From: an uncultured Solirubrobacteraceae bacterium
Lineage (GTDB): Bacteria; Actinomycetota; Thermoleophilia; Solirubrobacterales; Solirubrobacteraceae
Direction of reading: 5' to 3'
Assembly: GCA_902806205.1 (NCBI GenBank)
Contig: CADCVR010000024.1
Span: 1 to 64,000, forward strand
Length of the DNA: 64,000 nt
The notes under the pieces are model-generated. The model was not told the origin of the DNA. It searched no databases and saw only the letters and a list, made by a program, of their open reading frames with translations. The translations under genes were made by a program, and so were the position numbers. How positions within the stretch are numbered: the first letter of the stretch is position 1; each line of letters begins with the position of its first letter. Shown one piece after another: positions 51,061-60,543 of the stretch.

Positions 51061-51531
51061 ATGCCCGATTCTTTGTCGCCCCGACCGACCAACGCCCTGC
51101 TGCGGACCGCCTACAACGTGGTCTCAGCGCGCATCTTCGCCGGGGTCAAGGCCGGGGAAGACTTCGATGACCTGCGCCCAGCTCACGGCAACGCGATGGA
51201 GCAGCTCGAGCTCGAGGACGGGCTCCGCTTGACCGCGATGGCCGCCCGCGCCGGCATCACGGTGCAGTCGATGGGCGAGCTCGTCGACGACCTCGAGGCC
51301 AAGGGCTACCTCGAGCGTCGGCCCGATCCCGAAGACCGGCGCGCCAAGCGCATCCACCTCACCCAGCGAGGACGAAAGAACGCGCGCATCGCACAGCAGG
51401 CGACCGCCGACGTCGAGGACCACCTGGCAGAACTCCTCGGGCAGCAGCACTACCAGCAACTACGACGATCCCTCCAGCAGATCGTCGCGCGCGACCCCCA
51501 CGGCGGCGAGCAGCGCGACGCGGCGGAGTGA
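51061..51531 (+). CDS. MarR-family transcriptional regulator
   Basis: The 156-aa protein has a winged helix at about 45-110: LRLTAMAARAGITVQSMGEL (recognition helix), VDDLEAKGYLERRPDPEDRR (wing) and IHLTQRGR. The region after it is the helical dimer interface. It probably represses itself and the divergent monooxygenase-like gene, with release by an aromatic ligand. ATG start without a ribosome site. Confidence 0.88.
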   Translation: MPDSLSPRPTNALLRTAYNVVSARIFAGVKAGEDFDDLRPAHGNAMEQLELEDGLRLTAMAARAGITVQSMGELVDDLEAKGYLERRPDPEDRRAKRIHLTQRGRKNARIAQQATADVEDHLAELLGQQHYQQLRRSLQQIVARDPHGGEQRDAAE

Positions 51532-51539
51532 TGCCTGGA

Positions 51540-51559
51540 ACGAGCCTCGAAGGGCTCGT
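51540..51559. terminator. Hairpin after MarR gene
   Basis: ACGAGCC (51540-51546) pairs with GGCTCGT (51553-51559) around a 6-nt loop. It lies 8 nt after the MarR stop and about 80 nt beyond the convergent argD stop. Confidence 0.55.
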
Positions 51560-51636
51560 GTACGCGACGGAGAACTTCGGCTTCGTGGACTTCACAGGTC
51601 AGCCGGAGCGCTCGAGCCCGCGCGGGCGGTTGGGCA

Positions 51637-52785
51637 TCAAGGAGAGAGCAGGCGACGCAGCCGCGTGAGCGCCTCGTCCAGCTCCGCGTCGCTGATCACG
51701 AGCGGCGGCAGCAGGCGCACCGTGGCGGGCCCCGTCGCGTTGAGCACGAGGCGCTCCTCGAGCAGCGCGCGGCGGACGAGCTCGGGCGCCCCGCCCGCCG
51801 TCAGGTCGCAGGCGGTCATCAGCCCGGCGCCGCGCACCTCGCCGACGCCCGGCAGCGCGGCAAGCTCCGCACGCAGCCGCTCGCCGAGCTCGCGCACGCG
51901 CGCCAGGAGGCGCGGGTCGGTCACGACGTCGAGCACCGCGTGCGCAGCAGCAGCGATCACCGGCCCGCCCGGGAAGGTGGAGCCGTGGTCGCCGGGTGCG
52001 AAGACCCCGGCGTACTCCGGCCCGGCGATCAGCGCGCCGACCGGGAGCCCGCCCCCGAGGCCCTTCGCGGTCGTCAACAGGTCCGGGACGACCGACGACT
52101 GCTCGAAGTGCCACAGGCTGCCGGTGCGCCCCAGGCCGCACTGCACCTCGTCGAAGATCAGCGCGGCGCCATGCGCGTCGCAGGCCTCGCGCGCCGCCGC
52201 GAGCACCGCGTCGTCCAGCGGCCACACGCCGCTCTCGCCCTGAACGGGCTCGAGGATCAGCGCCGCGGTCCGGTCGTCGACCGCCGCGCGGACGGCGGCG
52301 GCGGTCGCCTCGCAGGCGCGGAAACCCGGCACGAGCGGCGCGAACGGCGCCTGCTTGGCCTCCTGCGGCGTCGCGCTCAGCGCCCCGTAGGTACGCCCGT
52401 GGAACGCGCGGTGCAGCGAGACGACGTCGCCGCCCTGCTTGGCCTTGCGCGCGCACTTGAGCGCCGCCTCGACGGCCTCGGCGCCCGAGTTGGTGAAGAA
52501 GACCTTCGTCCCGTCGCCCAGGGAGGTGCGCGCGAGGCGCTCCGCGAGCGCCACCATCGGCGCGGTGTAGAAGAGGTTGCCGACGTGGATCAGCCGGGCG
52601 GCCTGCTCCTGGATCGCGGCGACGACCGCGGGGTGGCAGTGGCCGACGTTCGAGACGCCGAGGCCCGCGAGGAAGTCGAGGTACTCGTGGCCGTCGGCGT
52701 CCCACAGCCGCGTCCCCAGACCCCGGGCGAACTCCACGGGGAACCGGCCGTAGTTCGCGGTGAGGTGCTCGTCGGAGATCGTCAC
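51637..52785 (-). CDS. argD: Acetylornithine aminotransferase
   Basis: The 382-aa class III PLP aminotransferase has VFFTNSGAEAVEAALKCARK (cofactor phosphate loop), ALILEPVQGESGVWP, LIFDEVQCGLGRTG and Lys near 240 in TTAKGLGGGLPVGAL. It converts N-acetylglutamate semialdehyde to N-acetylornithine. The GTG start overlaps the argB stop by 4 nt. It ends the argCJBD run; no argF follows, and a MarR gene is convergent. Confidence 0.95.
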   Translation of the reverse strand: MTISDEHLTANYGRFPVEFARGLGTRLWDADGHEYLDFLAGLGVSNVGHCHPAVVAAIQEQAARLIHVGNLFYTAPMVALAERLARTSLGDGTKVFFTNSGAEAVEAALKCARKAKQGGDVVSLHRAFHGRTYGALSATPQEAKQAPFAPLVPGFRACEATAAAVRAAVDDRTAALILEPVQGESGVWPLDDAVLAAAREACDAHGAALIFDEVQCGLGRTGSLWHFEQSSVVPDLLTTAKGLGGGLPVGALIAGPEYAGVFAPGDHGSTFPGGPVIAAAAHAVLDVVTDPRLLARVRELGERLRAELAALPGVGEVRGAGLMTACDLTAGGAPELVRRALLEERLVLNATGPATVRLLPPLVISDAELDEALTRLRRLLSP

Positions 52786-53645
52786 GACGCGGCCCGGATC
52801 TTCGTCCCGACGCCCGCGTCGGTGAACAGCTCGAGCAGCAGGGAGTGCGGGACACGGCCGTCGACGATGTGGGCGAACGTCACGCCACCGTGGATCGCGT
52901 CGACGCAGGCCTGCAACTTCGGGCGCATCCCGCCGTGGATGTGCTCGAGCGCGAGCTCGACCTCGTCGGTCGGCGCCTGGGCGATGACGGAATCCGGGTC
53001 GGCCGGGTCGCGCATCCAGCCTTCCACGTCGGTGAGGAACATGACCTTGTAGGCGCCCATCGCGCGCGCGACCGCGGCGGCCGCCTCGTCGGCGTTGACG
53101 TTGTACGAGTTGCCCTCGCGGTCTGCCCCCACCGACGCGATCACCGGGATGTAATCCTGCGCGATGTGGTTGAGCACGTCCACGTCGACGCGGTCGATCC
53201 GCCCCACGAAGCCGATGTCCTCCCCGGTCGGGGCCAGCTGACGCGAGACGCGGAACAGGTTCCCGTCGTCGCCGCTGAGACCCACCGCCGCCTGCCCGTG
53301 GCGCCCGAGGCGCTGTACGATGTCCGTGTTGACCTTGCCGACGAGGACCATCTTGGCCACCTCGACGGTCTGCGGGTCGGACACGCGCAGCCCCCCGACG
53401 AACTTCACGGGCAGCCCGAGGCGCTCCATGTACCCCGTGATCTCCGGGCCGCCGCCGTGCACCACGACCGGATTGAGCCCGACGTACTTCATCAGCACGA
53501 CGTCCCGGGCGAAGTCCTCGCGCAGCGCCGGGTCGACCATCGCGGCCCCGCCGTACTTGACCACGACCGTCTTGCCCTGGAACTCGCGGATGTAGGGCAG
53601 CGCTTCCAGCAGCGTCCCGAGGTCACGCGCCGGCCGCAGCGTCAT
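52782..53645 (-). CDS. argB: Acetylglutamate kinase
   Basis: The 287-aa amino-acid kinase has TVVVKYGGAAMVDPALR (phosphate loop, residues 25-41), PVVVHGGGPEITGYMERLGL and a C-terminal EHIHGGMRPKLQACVDAIHG. It phosphorylates N-acetylglutamate and is often the arginine-feedback step; the N-terminal helix (ARDLGTLLEALPYIREF) is of the type that forms the arginine-sensitive hexamer. Overlaps of 4 nt with argJ and argD tie the operon. Confidence 0.95.
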   Translation of the reverse strand: MTLRPARDLGTLLEALPYIREFQGKTVVVKYGGAAMVDPALREDFARDVVLMKYVGLNPVVVHGGGPEITGYMERLGLPVKFVGGLRVSDPQTVEVAKMVLVGKVNTDIVQRLGRHGQAAVGLSGDDGNLFRVSRQLAPTGEDIGFVGRIDRVDVDVLNHIAQDYIPVIASVGADREGNSYNVNADEAAAAVARAMGAYKVMFLTDVEGWMRDPADPDSVIAQAPTDEVELALEHIHGGMRPKLQACVDAIHGGVTFAHIVDGRVPHSLLLELFTDAGVGTKIRAAS

Positions 53646-54880
53646 GTCGTGTACTCCGCGTTGACGGTGATGTACTCGTGGCCGAGATCGGAGAAGAAGA
53701 CCTCGGTCTCCGCGCCGTCGCCGGCCAGCCCGATCGAGTACTCGACCTCGTTTGCGGCCACGCGCCGTGCGAGCTCGGCGCTGTCGTGCGCGAGGCCCTG
53801 CCCCCCCGCGGCGACCTGCATCCCCTCGATCGCGATGTCGTAGACGAGCGGTGAGGAGTTCGGCAGTGCCATGCCGATCGACTGCGCGATGCGCCCCCAG
53901 TTCGGGTCGCCGCCGTAGAGCGCGGTCTTGACCAGCGGGGAGTTCGCGACGGCCCGGGCCACGCGCTCGACGCCCTGCTGGTCGCCCCCGCGAACGCCGA
54001 CGCGGCCGATCCGCCTCGCTCCCTCGCCGTCCTTGACGATCAGCAGAGCGAGCTGGCGCAGGAGCGCGTCGAGCGCCTGGCCGAAGGCGAGCTCGTCGGC
54101 GGACTCGGGCGCCACCGCCACCCCCGAGGCGCCGCCGGCCTGCAGGATCACCGTGTCGTTCGTGGAGAGCTGCCCGTCGACGGAGATGCGGTCGAACGAG
54201 CGCTTGACGCACACGCCGAGCAGCAGCTCGGCCGTTGCGGCCTCCAGCGCCGCGTCGGTCTGCACGAAGCAGAGCATCGTCGCGAAGGCGGGCTGGATCA
54301 TGCCGGCGCCCTTGGCCTGGGCGCTGAGGCGCACGGGGCCACCGGAGAGCTGGAGCTCGAGCGTCACGCGCTTCTCGAACTTGTCCGTGGTCATGATCGC
54401 GGCGCAGAAGTCCGCGTCGTCGCCGGCGAGCTTGGACGACGCCGCGTGGAGCCCGGAGACGACCTTGCGCCCGTCGAGCTGCACCCCGATCACGCCGGTG
54501 GAGCAGACCGCCACCCGGTCGGGCTCCGTCCGCCCGGCCATGGCGGCGGCCCCCTGCATCCGCGCGGCCTCGTCGAGCCCGCGGTTGCCCGTCGCGGCGT
54601 TCGCGGTCCCGGAGTTCGCGGCCACGACGCGGATCGCGTCCAGCCGCGCGCGCTGCTGGGTGACGAGCACCGGCGCGGCCAGCACCCCGGAGCGGGTGAA
54701 GCGCGCGGCGCTCACGGTCGCGGGCTCGTCGCTCACGAGCAGCCCGAGGTCGAGGCCACCGTCGGCCTTGAGCCCGCACGCGACGCCCGCGGCGCGGAAG
54801 CCCTGCGGCAGCCCGCCGCCGGCGATCTCCGTGAGCCCGTCGGGCACGTCGACCCAGCGGGAGGCGAAGAACGGGCTCAC
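53642..54880 (-). CDS. argJ: Bifunctional ornithine acetyltransferase / N-acetylglutamate synthase
   Basis: The 412-aa protein is ArgJ, which recycles the acetyl group from N-acetylornithine to glutamate. Self-cleavage should occur before Thr201 in PAFATMLCF. STGVIGVQL (near 127) forms the oxyanion hole. The N-terminus (GGGLPQGFRAAGVACGLK) is the family start. Whether it is mono- or bifunctional cannot be told; no argA is in view. GTG start overlaps the argC stop by 4 nt. Confidence 0.95.
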   Translation of the reverse strand: MSPFFASRWVDVPDGLTEIAGGGLPQGFRAAGVACGLKADGGLDLGLLVSDEPATVSAARFTRSGVLAAPVLVTQQRARLDAIRVVAANSGTANAATGNRGLDEAARMQGAAAMAGRTEPDRVAVCSTGVIGVQLDGRKVVSGLHAASSKLAGDDADFCAAIMTTDKFEKRVTLELQLSGGPVRLSAQAKGAGMIQPAFATMLCFVQTDAALEAATAELLLGVCVKRSFDRISVDGQLSTNDTVILQAGGASGVAVAPESADELAFGQALDALLRQLALLIVKDGEGARRIGRVGVRGGDQQGVERVARAVANSPLVKTALYGGDPNWGRIAQSIGMALPNSSPLVYDIAIEGMQVAAGGQGLAHDSAELARRVAANEVEYSIGLAGDGAETEVFFSDLGHEYITVNAEYTT

Positions 54881-55872
54881 GCCCCGACCCCCTCCCCCTC
54901 GGGCAGTCCGAGCATCAGGTTGACGTTCTGCACGGCCTGCGACGAGGTGCCCTTCCAGAGGTTGTCGAGCGCGGCGAAGACGAGCGTCCGGCCCGTCCGC
55001 GGGTCCTCGGCGACGTGCAGCGCGCAGTGGTTCGTCTCGCGCACGTCGCGGACCCCGGGCGGGCCGGCGACGAGCTCGACGAACGGCTCACCGGCGTAGG
55101 CGGACGCCAGCAGCTCCCGGGCCGAGGGCGCCCCGTCGGCCATCCGCACGTAGCACGACAGCAGCTCTCCCTGGTCGAGCGGCAGCAGGTGCGGCGTGAA
55201 TGAGACCGCCAGCCCCGCGGGCCCGCCCGCGGCCTCGAGCTCCTGCTCGATCTCCGGCGTGTGGCGGTGGCCGGCGACCTTGTAGGCCTTGACGTTCCCG
55301 TCGACGGTGACGAAGTGCGTCGCGTCGGTCGCCGCCCGGCCCGCGCCGCTCACGCCCGTCTTCGCGTCGATGACCACATCGGTCAGGTACGGCGCCAGCG
55401 GGGCCAGCGCGAGGACCGCCGCGGTCGGGAAGCAGCCGGGGTTCGCGACGAGCTCGGCCTCGCGCAGCTGGTCCCGGTAGCGCTCGGGCAGCCCGTAGAC
55501 CGCGCCGGACAGCAGCGCGGGCGCGGTGTGCTCGACGTACCAGTCCTCGTAGGTCTCCACGGAGCGCAGGCGGAAGTCCGCGCTGAGGTCGATGACCTTG
55601 ACCCCCCGCGCCCGCAGCGCCGCGACGGCGGGGGCGGCGGCGCCGTGCGGGTAGGCGACGATCGCGACGTCGACCTCGCCGTGCCTGCCGTCCACGTCGA
55701 GCTCCTCGAGCACCATGTCGACGCGGTGGTGGGGGTAGAGCGCCCGCAGGGGCTTGCCGGCGTCCGAGCGTGACGTGACCGCCGCGAGCTCCAGGCGCGG
55801 GTGGCCCATGACCAGCCGAGCTGCCAGCGCGCCGGCGTAGCCCGAGGCGCCGGCGACCAGGACGCTAGCCAC
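54877..55872 (-). CDS. argC: N-acetyl-gamma-glutamyl-phosphate reductase
   Basis: The 331-aa protein has the NADP motif VLVAGASGYAGALAARL at the N-terminus and catalytic Cys147 in ELVANPGCFPTAAVLAL. HRHTPEIEQEL and DNLWKGTSSQAVQN are other family blocks. It reduces N-acetylglutamyl phosphate to the semialdehyde. The GTG at 55872 is chosen because it gives the standard start; it overlaps the pheT stop by 8 nt, so the arg genes are read from the pheST transcript or an internal promoter. A GTG at 55881 is an alternative. Confidence 0.94.
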   Translation of the reverse strand: MASVLVAGASGYAGALAARLVMGHPRLELAAVTSRSDAGKPLRALYPHHRVDMVLEELDVDGRHGEVDVAIVAYPHGAAAPAVAALRARGVKVIDLSADFRLRSVETYEDWYVEHTAPALLSGAVYGLPERYRDQLREAELVANPGCFPTAAVLALAPLAPYLTDVVIDAKTGVSGAGRAATDATHFVTVDGNVKAYKVAGHRHTPEIEQELEAAGGPAGLAVSFTPHLLPLDQGELLSCYVRMADGAPSARELLASAYAGEPFVELVAGPPGVRDVRETNHCALHVAEDPRTGRTLVFAALDNLWKGTSSQAVQNVNLMLGLPEGEGVGA

Positions 55873-58309
55873 GCAGCTCACCGCCGAGCTCCTCGGCCAG
55901 CCGGCGCACGATCTCCTCGCGTGCCGGGGCCACGTCGGCGTCGGTGAGCGTCCTGTCGTGGGCACGGAACTCGAGATGCAGCGCCAGCGAGCGCTTGCCC
56001 GTGCCGAGCTGCTCCCCGCGGTAGACGTCGAAGACCGACGCGTCGACGAGGCGGTCGCCGCCCGCGCCGCGGACGACCTCGAGCACCCGCGCGGCCGGGA
56101 CGGCCTCGTCGAGCACCACCGCCAGGTCGAGCCGCAGGGCCGGGAACGACGTGAGGTCCGCGTGAGTCGTCAGTACCGGCGCGGCGGCGAGCAGCTGACC
56201 GAGATCCACGGCGAAGATCGCGGCGGTGTACGGGAGGTCCCACGCTCCGGAGACCTCGGGGTGCACCTCGCCGAGGAAGCCGACCCGCGCGCCGTCGACG
56301 GACACCGCCGCACTGCGCCCGGGATGCAGGAACGGCCAGGCGCCCTCGGCCGGAGCGAAGCTCGCGACGACCCGGAGCGTGGCGAGCACATGCTCGAGAA
56401 CACCCTTGATCGCGAAGAAGTCCGCCGGGGCGGGCTCGCCGGAGCGCCAGTCGCGCGGCGCGACCGGACCGTGCAGCAGCGCCGCCAGGGCATGGTGCTC
56501 CCGAGCCGGCTCGCGGTCGTGTCCGGGCGCCTCCGGCGCCGGCAGACGGTAGACCGCGGCGCTCTCGAACAGCGAGACGTCCGGGGTGCCGTGGGCGACC
56601 TGATAGGCGGCCACGTCGAGCAGCGATCCGGTGATGGTGGGACGCAGGACGGACTGCGCCTCGCTCATCGGGTTGATCAGCGCGATCACCTGCGCATGGC
56701 GATCGCCCTCGGGTAGGCGGAGCTTGGCAAGCGTGTCGCGCGAGGTGAACGACCAGCCCGCGATCTCGCTCAGGCCCAGGCCGACGAGCGCGTCCTCCGC
56801 CCGGCGGCGCCCGCGCTGGTCCGCGGTCAGCCGTGCGGCGGCCTTCGTGCGGTTCCGCGGGAGGGTCGCAGGGAGCGTGTCGAGCGCGGAGAGCCGTGCG
56901 ACCTCCTCGATGACGTCGGCCTCGCGGGTCACGTCGTTGCGGCGGAACGACGGGACGCTGACGTCCAGCCCGTCCTCGGTGTCGGCCACGCCGAAGCCGA
57001 GCGCCTCGAGCACGCGCCGGGACTCCTGACGGCAGACGGGCGCGCCGAGCAGCCGCTCCACGCGCGCGTCGCGCAGCCGGATGACGTTCGGCGGCGCGCC
57101 CGGCCCTCCGACATCGATGGTCCCCGGGACGAGTGTCCCCCCCGTCAGCTCGAGCAGGAGCCGCGTGGCCACGGCGAGCGCCTCGAGCGTCTGCTCCGGC
57201 GCCAGCCCCTTCTCGTACCGCGCGCCGGCCTCGGAGCGCAAGTTGAGCCTGGCCATCGTGCGGTTGATGTTCGGCCCGTTCCAGTTGGCGACCTCGAGGA
57301 GGATCCGGGTGGTCTCCGGCCCCACCTCCGAGCGCTGACCGCCCATCACGCCGCCGAGCGAGGTCGGGCCGTCGGCGTCCTCGATCAGGACGACGTCGTC
57401 GTCGAGGTCGCGCTCGAGGCCGTCGAGCGTCGTCAGCGTCTCTCCGGCGCGCGCACGACGCACGGTGAGCCTGCCCCCCGCGACGCGGTCGAGGTCGAAC
57501 GCGTGCAGCGGCTGGCCGGTGAGCAGCATCACGTAGTTCGTGACGTCGACGACGTTGTTGATCGGCCGCTGGCCGGCCGCGAGGAGCCGCGCCTTCATCC
57601 AGAGCGGCGACGGGCCGATCGTCACGCCCTCGAAGGCGCGCGCGGTGAAGCGCGGGCAGAGGTCGGGGTCCTCGACGACGACCTCCGCGACGGCCGGATC
57701 CAGCGGTGCCGGCGAGCCCGGGTCGCTCGCCCACGGCGGCGGCCCGAGCGGCGCGCCCGTGGCCGCGTGGACCTCGCGCGCAACCCCGTAGAGCCCGAGG
57801 CAGTCCGGGCGGTTCGGGGTGATCTCGAGCTCGAGAACCTCGTCGGAGATCGGCAGCACCTCGGCGAGCGGCGTGCCGGCCGCCGGCGCGTCGTCGAGGA
57901 CCATGATGCCCGCGTGCTCCGCGCCCAGCCCGAGCTCGTCCTCGGCGCAGATCATTCCCGCGGAGACGACCCCCCGCAGCCTGGCGGCCTTGAGCGTCGT
58001 CCCGTCGGGCATCACCGAGCCGGGCCTGGCGACCGCGACGGTCTGGCCGGCCGCGACGTTCGGCGCGCCGCAGACGATCAGCGACGGCTCGCCGTCCCCC
58101 ACCTCGACCGTGCAGACCCGCAGCCGGTCGGCGTCCGGATGCGGCTCGGCGCTGAGCACCCTGCCGACCACGAAGTGCTCGACCGCGTCGACGCCGTGGT
58201 GGTGGATCCGGTCGACCTCGGTGCCGGTCATCGCCAGCCGCGTGGCCAGCTCGCGGAGCTCGAGGCCGGGTGCGACGTAGTCGTGGAGCCAGGAGAGCGG
58301 GATCCTCAT
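55865..58309 (-). CDS. pheT: Phenylalanyl-tRNA synthetase beta subunit
   Basis: The 814-aa subunit begins MRIPLSWLHDYVAPGLELREL. It contains the tRNA-binding EMAP-like domain (VVGRVLSAEPHPDADRLRVC, residues about 47-66), the B3/B4 editing domain (PDLCPRFTARAFEGV and NVVDVTNYVML), B5 and the C-terminal FDX-ACB anticodon domain (DLTSFPALRLDLAVVLDE). It pairs with PheS as an alpha2-beta2 enzyme. The ATG overlaps the pheS stop by 4 nt. Confidence 0.96.
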   Translation of the reverse strand: MRIPLSWLHDYVAPGLELRELATRLAMTGTEVDRIHHHGVDAVEHFVVGRVLSAEPHPDADRLRVCTVEVGDGEPSLIVCGAPNVAAGQTVAVARPGSVMPDGTTLKAARLRGVVSAGMICAEDELGLGAEHAGIMVLDDAPAAGTPLAEVLPISDEVLELEITPNRPDCLGLYGVAREVHAATGAPLGPPPWASDPGSPAPLDPAVAEVVVEDPDLCPRFTARAFEGVTIGPSPLWMKARLLAAGQRPINNVVDVTNYVMLLTGQPLHAFDLDRVAGGRLTVRRARAGETLTTLDGLERDLDDDVVLIEDADGPTSLGGVMGGQRSEVGPETTRILLEVANWNGPNINRTMARLNLRSEAGARYEKGLAPEQTLEALAVATRLLLELTGGTLVPGTIDVGGPGAPPNVIRLRDARVERLLGAPVCRQESRRVLEALGFGVADTEDGLDVSVPSFRRNDVTREADVIEEVARLSALDTLPATLPRNRTKAAARLTADQRGRRRAEDALVGLGLSEIAGWSFTSRDTLAKLRLPEGDRHAQVIALINPMSEAQSVLRPTITGSLLDVAAYQVAHGTPDVSLFESAAVYRLPAPEAPGHDREPAREHHALAALLHGPVAPRDWRSGEPAPADFFAIKGVLEHVLATLRVVASFAPAEGAWPFLHPGRSAAVSVDGARVGFLGEVHPEVSGAWDLPYTAAIFAVDLGQLLAAAPVLTTHADLTSFPALRLDLAVVLDEAVPAARVLEVVRGAGGDRLVDASVFDVYRGEQLGTGKRSLALHLEFRAHDRTLTDADVAPAREEIVRRLAEELGGELRG

Positions 58310-59373
58310 CCGAACTGCCCCAGGAAGCGCGGGTCGTTGTCGTAGAGCTGCCGCAGGTCCGGGAAGCCGTGCTTGAGCATCGCGATCCGCTCGATTCCCA
58401 GCCCGAACGCGAAGCCCTGCCAGCGCTCGGGGTCGTAGTCGTGGGCCTCGATGCCCGCGAGGACGTTCGGGTCGACCATCCCCGAGCCGAGGATCTCCAG
58501 CCAGCCCGTGCCCTTGCAGAGGTTGCAGCGGGGGTGGGCGGGGTCGGATCGCAGTACGCCCGTCCCGTCGCACTGAAAGCACGAGACGTCGACCTCGACG
58601 GACGGCTCGGTGAACGGGAAGAAGTGCGGGCGCAGGCGCACGTCGCGCTCAGGGCCGAAGATCGCGCGGGCGAACGCGAGCAGCACGCCCTTGAGGTCGG
58701 CGAGGGTGACGTCCTGATCGATCCACAGCCCCTCGACCTGGTGGAACTGGGGCGTATGGGTCGCGTCGGAGTCCGGCCGGTAGACGCGGCCGGGGACGAT
58801 GATGGCGATCGGCGGCGGCTGGAGCTCCATGGAGCGCACCTGCATCGGCGAGGTGTGCGTCCGCAGGACCACCGCGTCGGAGACGTAGAACGTGTCGCGC
58901 AGCGAGCGCGCCGGGTGCGCGGGGTCGTGGTTGAGCTTGTCGAAGTTGTTGGCGACCGTCTCGACCTCGGGCCCCTCGACGACCCGGAAGCCGAGGCCGA
59001 GGAAGACGTCCTCGATCTCGCGGCGGGTCGCGGTCAGCACGTGCAGCCGGCCGACGGCCCGCCTGGGCGAGCCCGGCAGCGTGACGTCGACGCGGTCGGC
59101 CAGCAGCCGCGCGTCGAGCTCGGAGCGCCGCAGCCCGCCGAGGCGCGCTTCGAGCAGCGCCTCGATGCCCTGCCGCGCCTGGTTGGCGGCCTTGCCGACC
59201 GCTGCGCGCTGCGCCGGCTCGAGTTGGGCGACGCCGCGCAGGAGGTTCGGCAGCTCCGCCTTGCGGCCGAGGAAGCGCAGCCGCAGCTCCTCGAGAACGG
59301 CGGTGTCGCCGGCGGCGCCGACGGCCTGCTCGGCCTCGGCCCGCAGCTCGTCGATGCGCTCAAGCACGTCCAT
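58306..59373 (-). CDS. pheS: Phenylalanyl-tRNA synthetase alpha subunit
   Basis: The 355-aa catalytic subunit has an N-terminal coiled arm and class II motifs: motif 1 near LHVLTATRREIEDVFLGLGF, motif 2 as RVYRPDSDATHTPQFHQVEG and motif 3 as GLGIERIAMLKHGF. FQCDGTGV with CNLCKG forms a cysteine insertion seen in some bacterial PheS. It charges tRNAPhe. The start region overlaps the end of the upstream rRNA methyltransferase gene by 14 nt, so translation is likely coupled. Confidence 0.96.
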   Translation of the reverse strand: MDVLERIDELRAEAEQAVGAAGDTAVLEELRLRFLGRKAELPNLLRGVAQLEPAQRAAVGKAANQARQGIEALLEARLGGLRRSELDARLLADRVDVTLPGSPRRAVGRLHVLTATRREIEDVFLGLGFRVVEGPEVETVANNFDKLNHDPAHPARSLRDTFYVSDAVVLRTHTSPMQVRSMELQPPPIAIIVPGRVYRPDSDATHTPQFHQVEGLWIDQDVTLADLKGVLLAFARAIFGPERDVRLRPHFFPFTEPSVEVDVSCFQCDGTGVLRSDPAHPRCNLCKGTGWLEILGSGMVDPNVLAGIEAHDYDPERWQGFAFGLGIERIAMLKHGFPDLRQLYDNDPRFLGQFG

Positions 59374-60079
59374 CAGCGCTCAAGCTATCGGTCGTCGGCG
59401 AGCAGGCGACAGCATGGACGCCGCGCGTCCACTCGTACAGGGCGACGGTCGCCGCCATCGCCGCGTTGAGCGACTCCGTCGCGATATCGATGTGGGTCAC
59501 GGTCGTGCAGCGCTCCAGGAGTTCCACGGGCAGCCCGGCGCGCTCGGCGCCGACGACGAGCGTTCCCGCGGGCTCTTCGGGGCCCTGCAGCAGGTCGCCG
59601 CGCCGGGCGACCAGCGCGACGCGTGGCACCGGGCACTCCTCGAGCTCCGCACGGACCACCGGCACGGAGAAGACGGCTCCCATCGACGCACGGACGGCCT
59701 TGCCGCCGTAGGGATCCGCGCACCCCGGGCCCAGCACGACAGAGCCCGCGCCGAAGGCCAGCGCGCTGCGCAGGATCGTCCCGACGTTGCCGGGGTCGCC
59801 CACCCCGTGGAGGTAGAGCGCGAGCGGCCCGCGCGGCGCCTCGGCCCAGCGCTGCTCGTAGACCGCGAGCACCCGCGTCCCCGAGCCGAGCGCGGAGATC
59901 CCGTCGAGCAGCGCCGGCTCGACGTCGACGCCGGCCCGGAGACGGTGGACCGGCCGCCAACCCGCGGCATCCGCGGCAGCGATGAGATCCTCCCCCTCGG
60001 CCACGAAGCGGCCACCCTCCCGCCTGCGCTGGAGGCGCTTGATCTCCTTGAGGAGCGGGTTCTGGGCGGAGGTGATCAC
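59360..60079 (-). CDS. TrmH/SpoU-family RNA methyltransferase
   Basis: The 239-aa protein begins VITSAQNPLLKEIKRLQRRR, the substrate-binding opening of SpoU rRNA methyltransferases. The knotted SAM domain has LHGVGDPGNVGTILRSALAF (motif 1), LVVGAERAGLP (motif 2) and HIDIATESLNAAMAATVALY (motif 3). It likely 2'-O-methylates a ribose in 23S rRNA or tRNA. GTG at 60079 is chosen for the family start. It sits between rplT and pheS, a placement seen in many bacteria. Confidence 0.9.
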   Translation of the reverse strand: MITSAQNPLLKEIKRLQRRREGGRFVAEGEDLIAAADAAGWRPVHRLRAGVDVEPALLDGISALGSGTRVLAVYEQRWAEAPRGPLALYLHGVGDPGNVGTILRSALAFGAGSVVLGPGCADPYGGKAVRASMGAVFSVPVVRAELEECPVPRVALVARRGDLLQGPEEPAGTLVVGAERAGLPVELLERCTTVTHIDIATESLNAAMAATVALYEWTRGVHAVACSPTTDSLSADGRA

Positions 60080-60086
60080 TGGGTCG

Positions 60087-60148
60087 GGTCCTGTTGAAAA
60101 CACGACGGGCGCCGGTCCTGCTGAAAGAGGAGCGACGCCCGGGTCCTG
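60087..60148. repeat. Imperfect 27-28-nt repeat between rplT and methyltransferase
   Basis: GGTCCTG recurs at 60087, 60114 and 60142; the first two copies continue with TTGAAAA and CTGAAAG. Two and a half degenerate units fill the gap between the rplT stop and the methyltransferase start. Confidence 0.3.
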
Positions 60149-60165
60149 CGGTGGTGTGAGGGGAA

Positions 60166-60543
60166 CTACGCGGCGACGGGCTCCTTGTTGTCGATGGCCT
60201 CTCGCGAGACCTCCACGAATCGGGAGAACGTCTCGGCGTCGCGCACGGCGATGTCGGCGAGCACCTTGCGATCGAGCTCGACCCCGGCCAGCTTGAGGCC
60301 GTGCATGAACTGGCCGTAGGGCATGCCGTTCAGGCGCGCTGCGGCGTTGATGCGCGTGATCCACAGCTTGCGGAAGTCCCGCTTGCGGTTGCGGCGGTCG
60401 CGGTAGGCGTAGGAGTCCGCCTTGAGCAGGGCCTCCTTCGCGCGCTTGTAGTTCGAGTTGGCCTGGCCGCGGAAGCCCTTGGTCTGATGCAGGACCGAGC
60501 GGCGCTTCTTCTTCGCGTGGACGCTGCGCTTGACGCGGGTCAC
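60166..60543 (-). CDS. rplT: 50S ribosomal protein L20
   Basis: The 125-aa basic protein, starting [20 protein letters not shown], is L20. [20 protein letters not shown] is the rRNA-binding middle and [20 protein letters not shown] the C-terminal globular part. The GTG start overlaps rpmI by 4 nt. In many bacteria L20 represses this operon by binding its leader; I see no obvious leader structure to prove that here. Confidence 0.97.
   Translation of the reverse strand: MTRVKRSVHAKKKRRSVLHQTKGFRGQANSNYKRAKEALLKADSYAYRDRRNRKRDFRKLWITRINAAARLNGMPYGQFMHGLKLAGVELDRKVLADIAVRDAETFSRFVEVSREAIDNKEPVAA

Noticed and set aside
51540-51640. Cold-shock-like small ORF after the MarR gene (MPGTSLEGLVYATENFGFVDF)
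   Set aside because: It is very short, overlaps a terminator hairpin and lacks the cold-shock RNA-binding motifs beyond a chance GF-V match.
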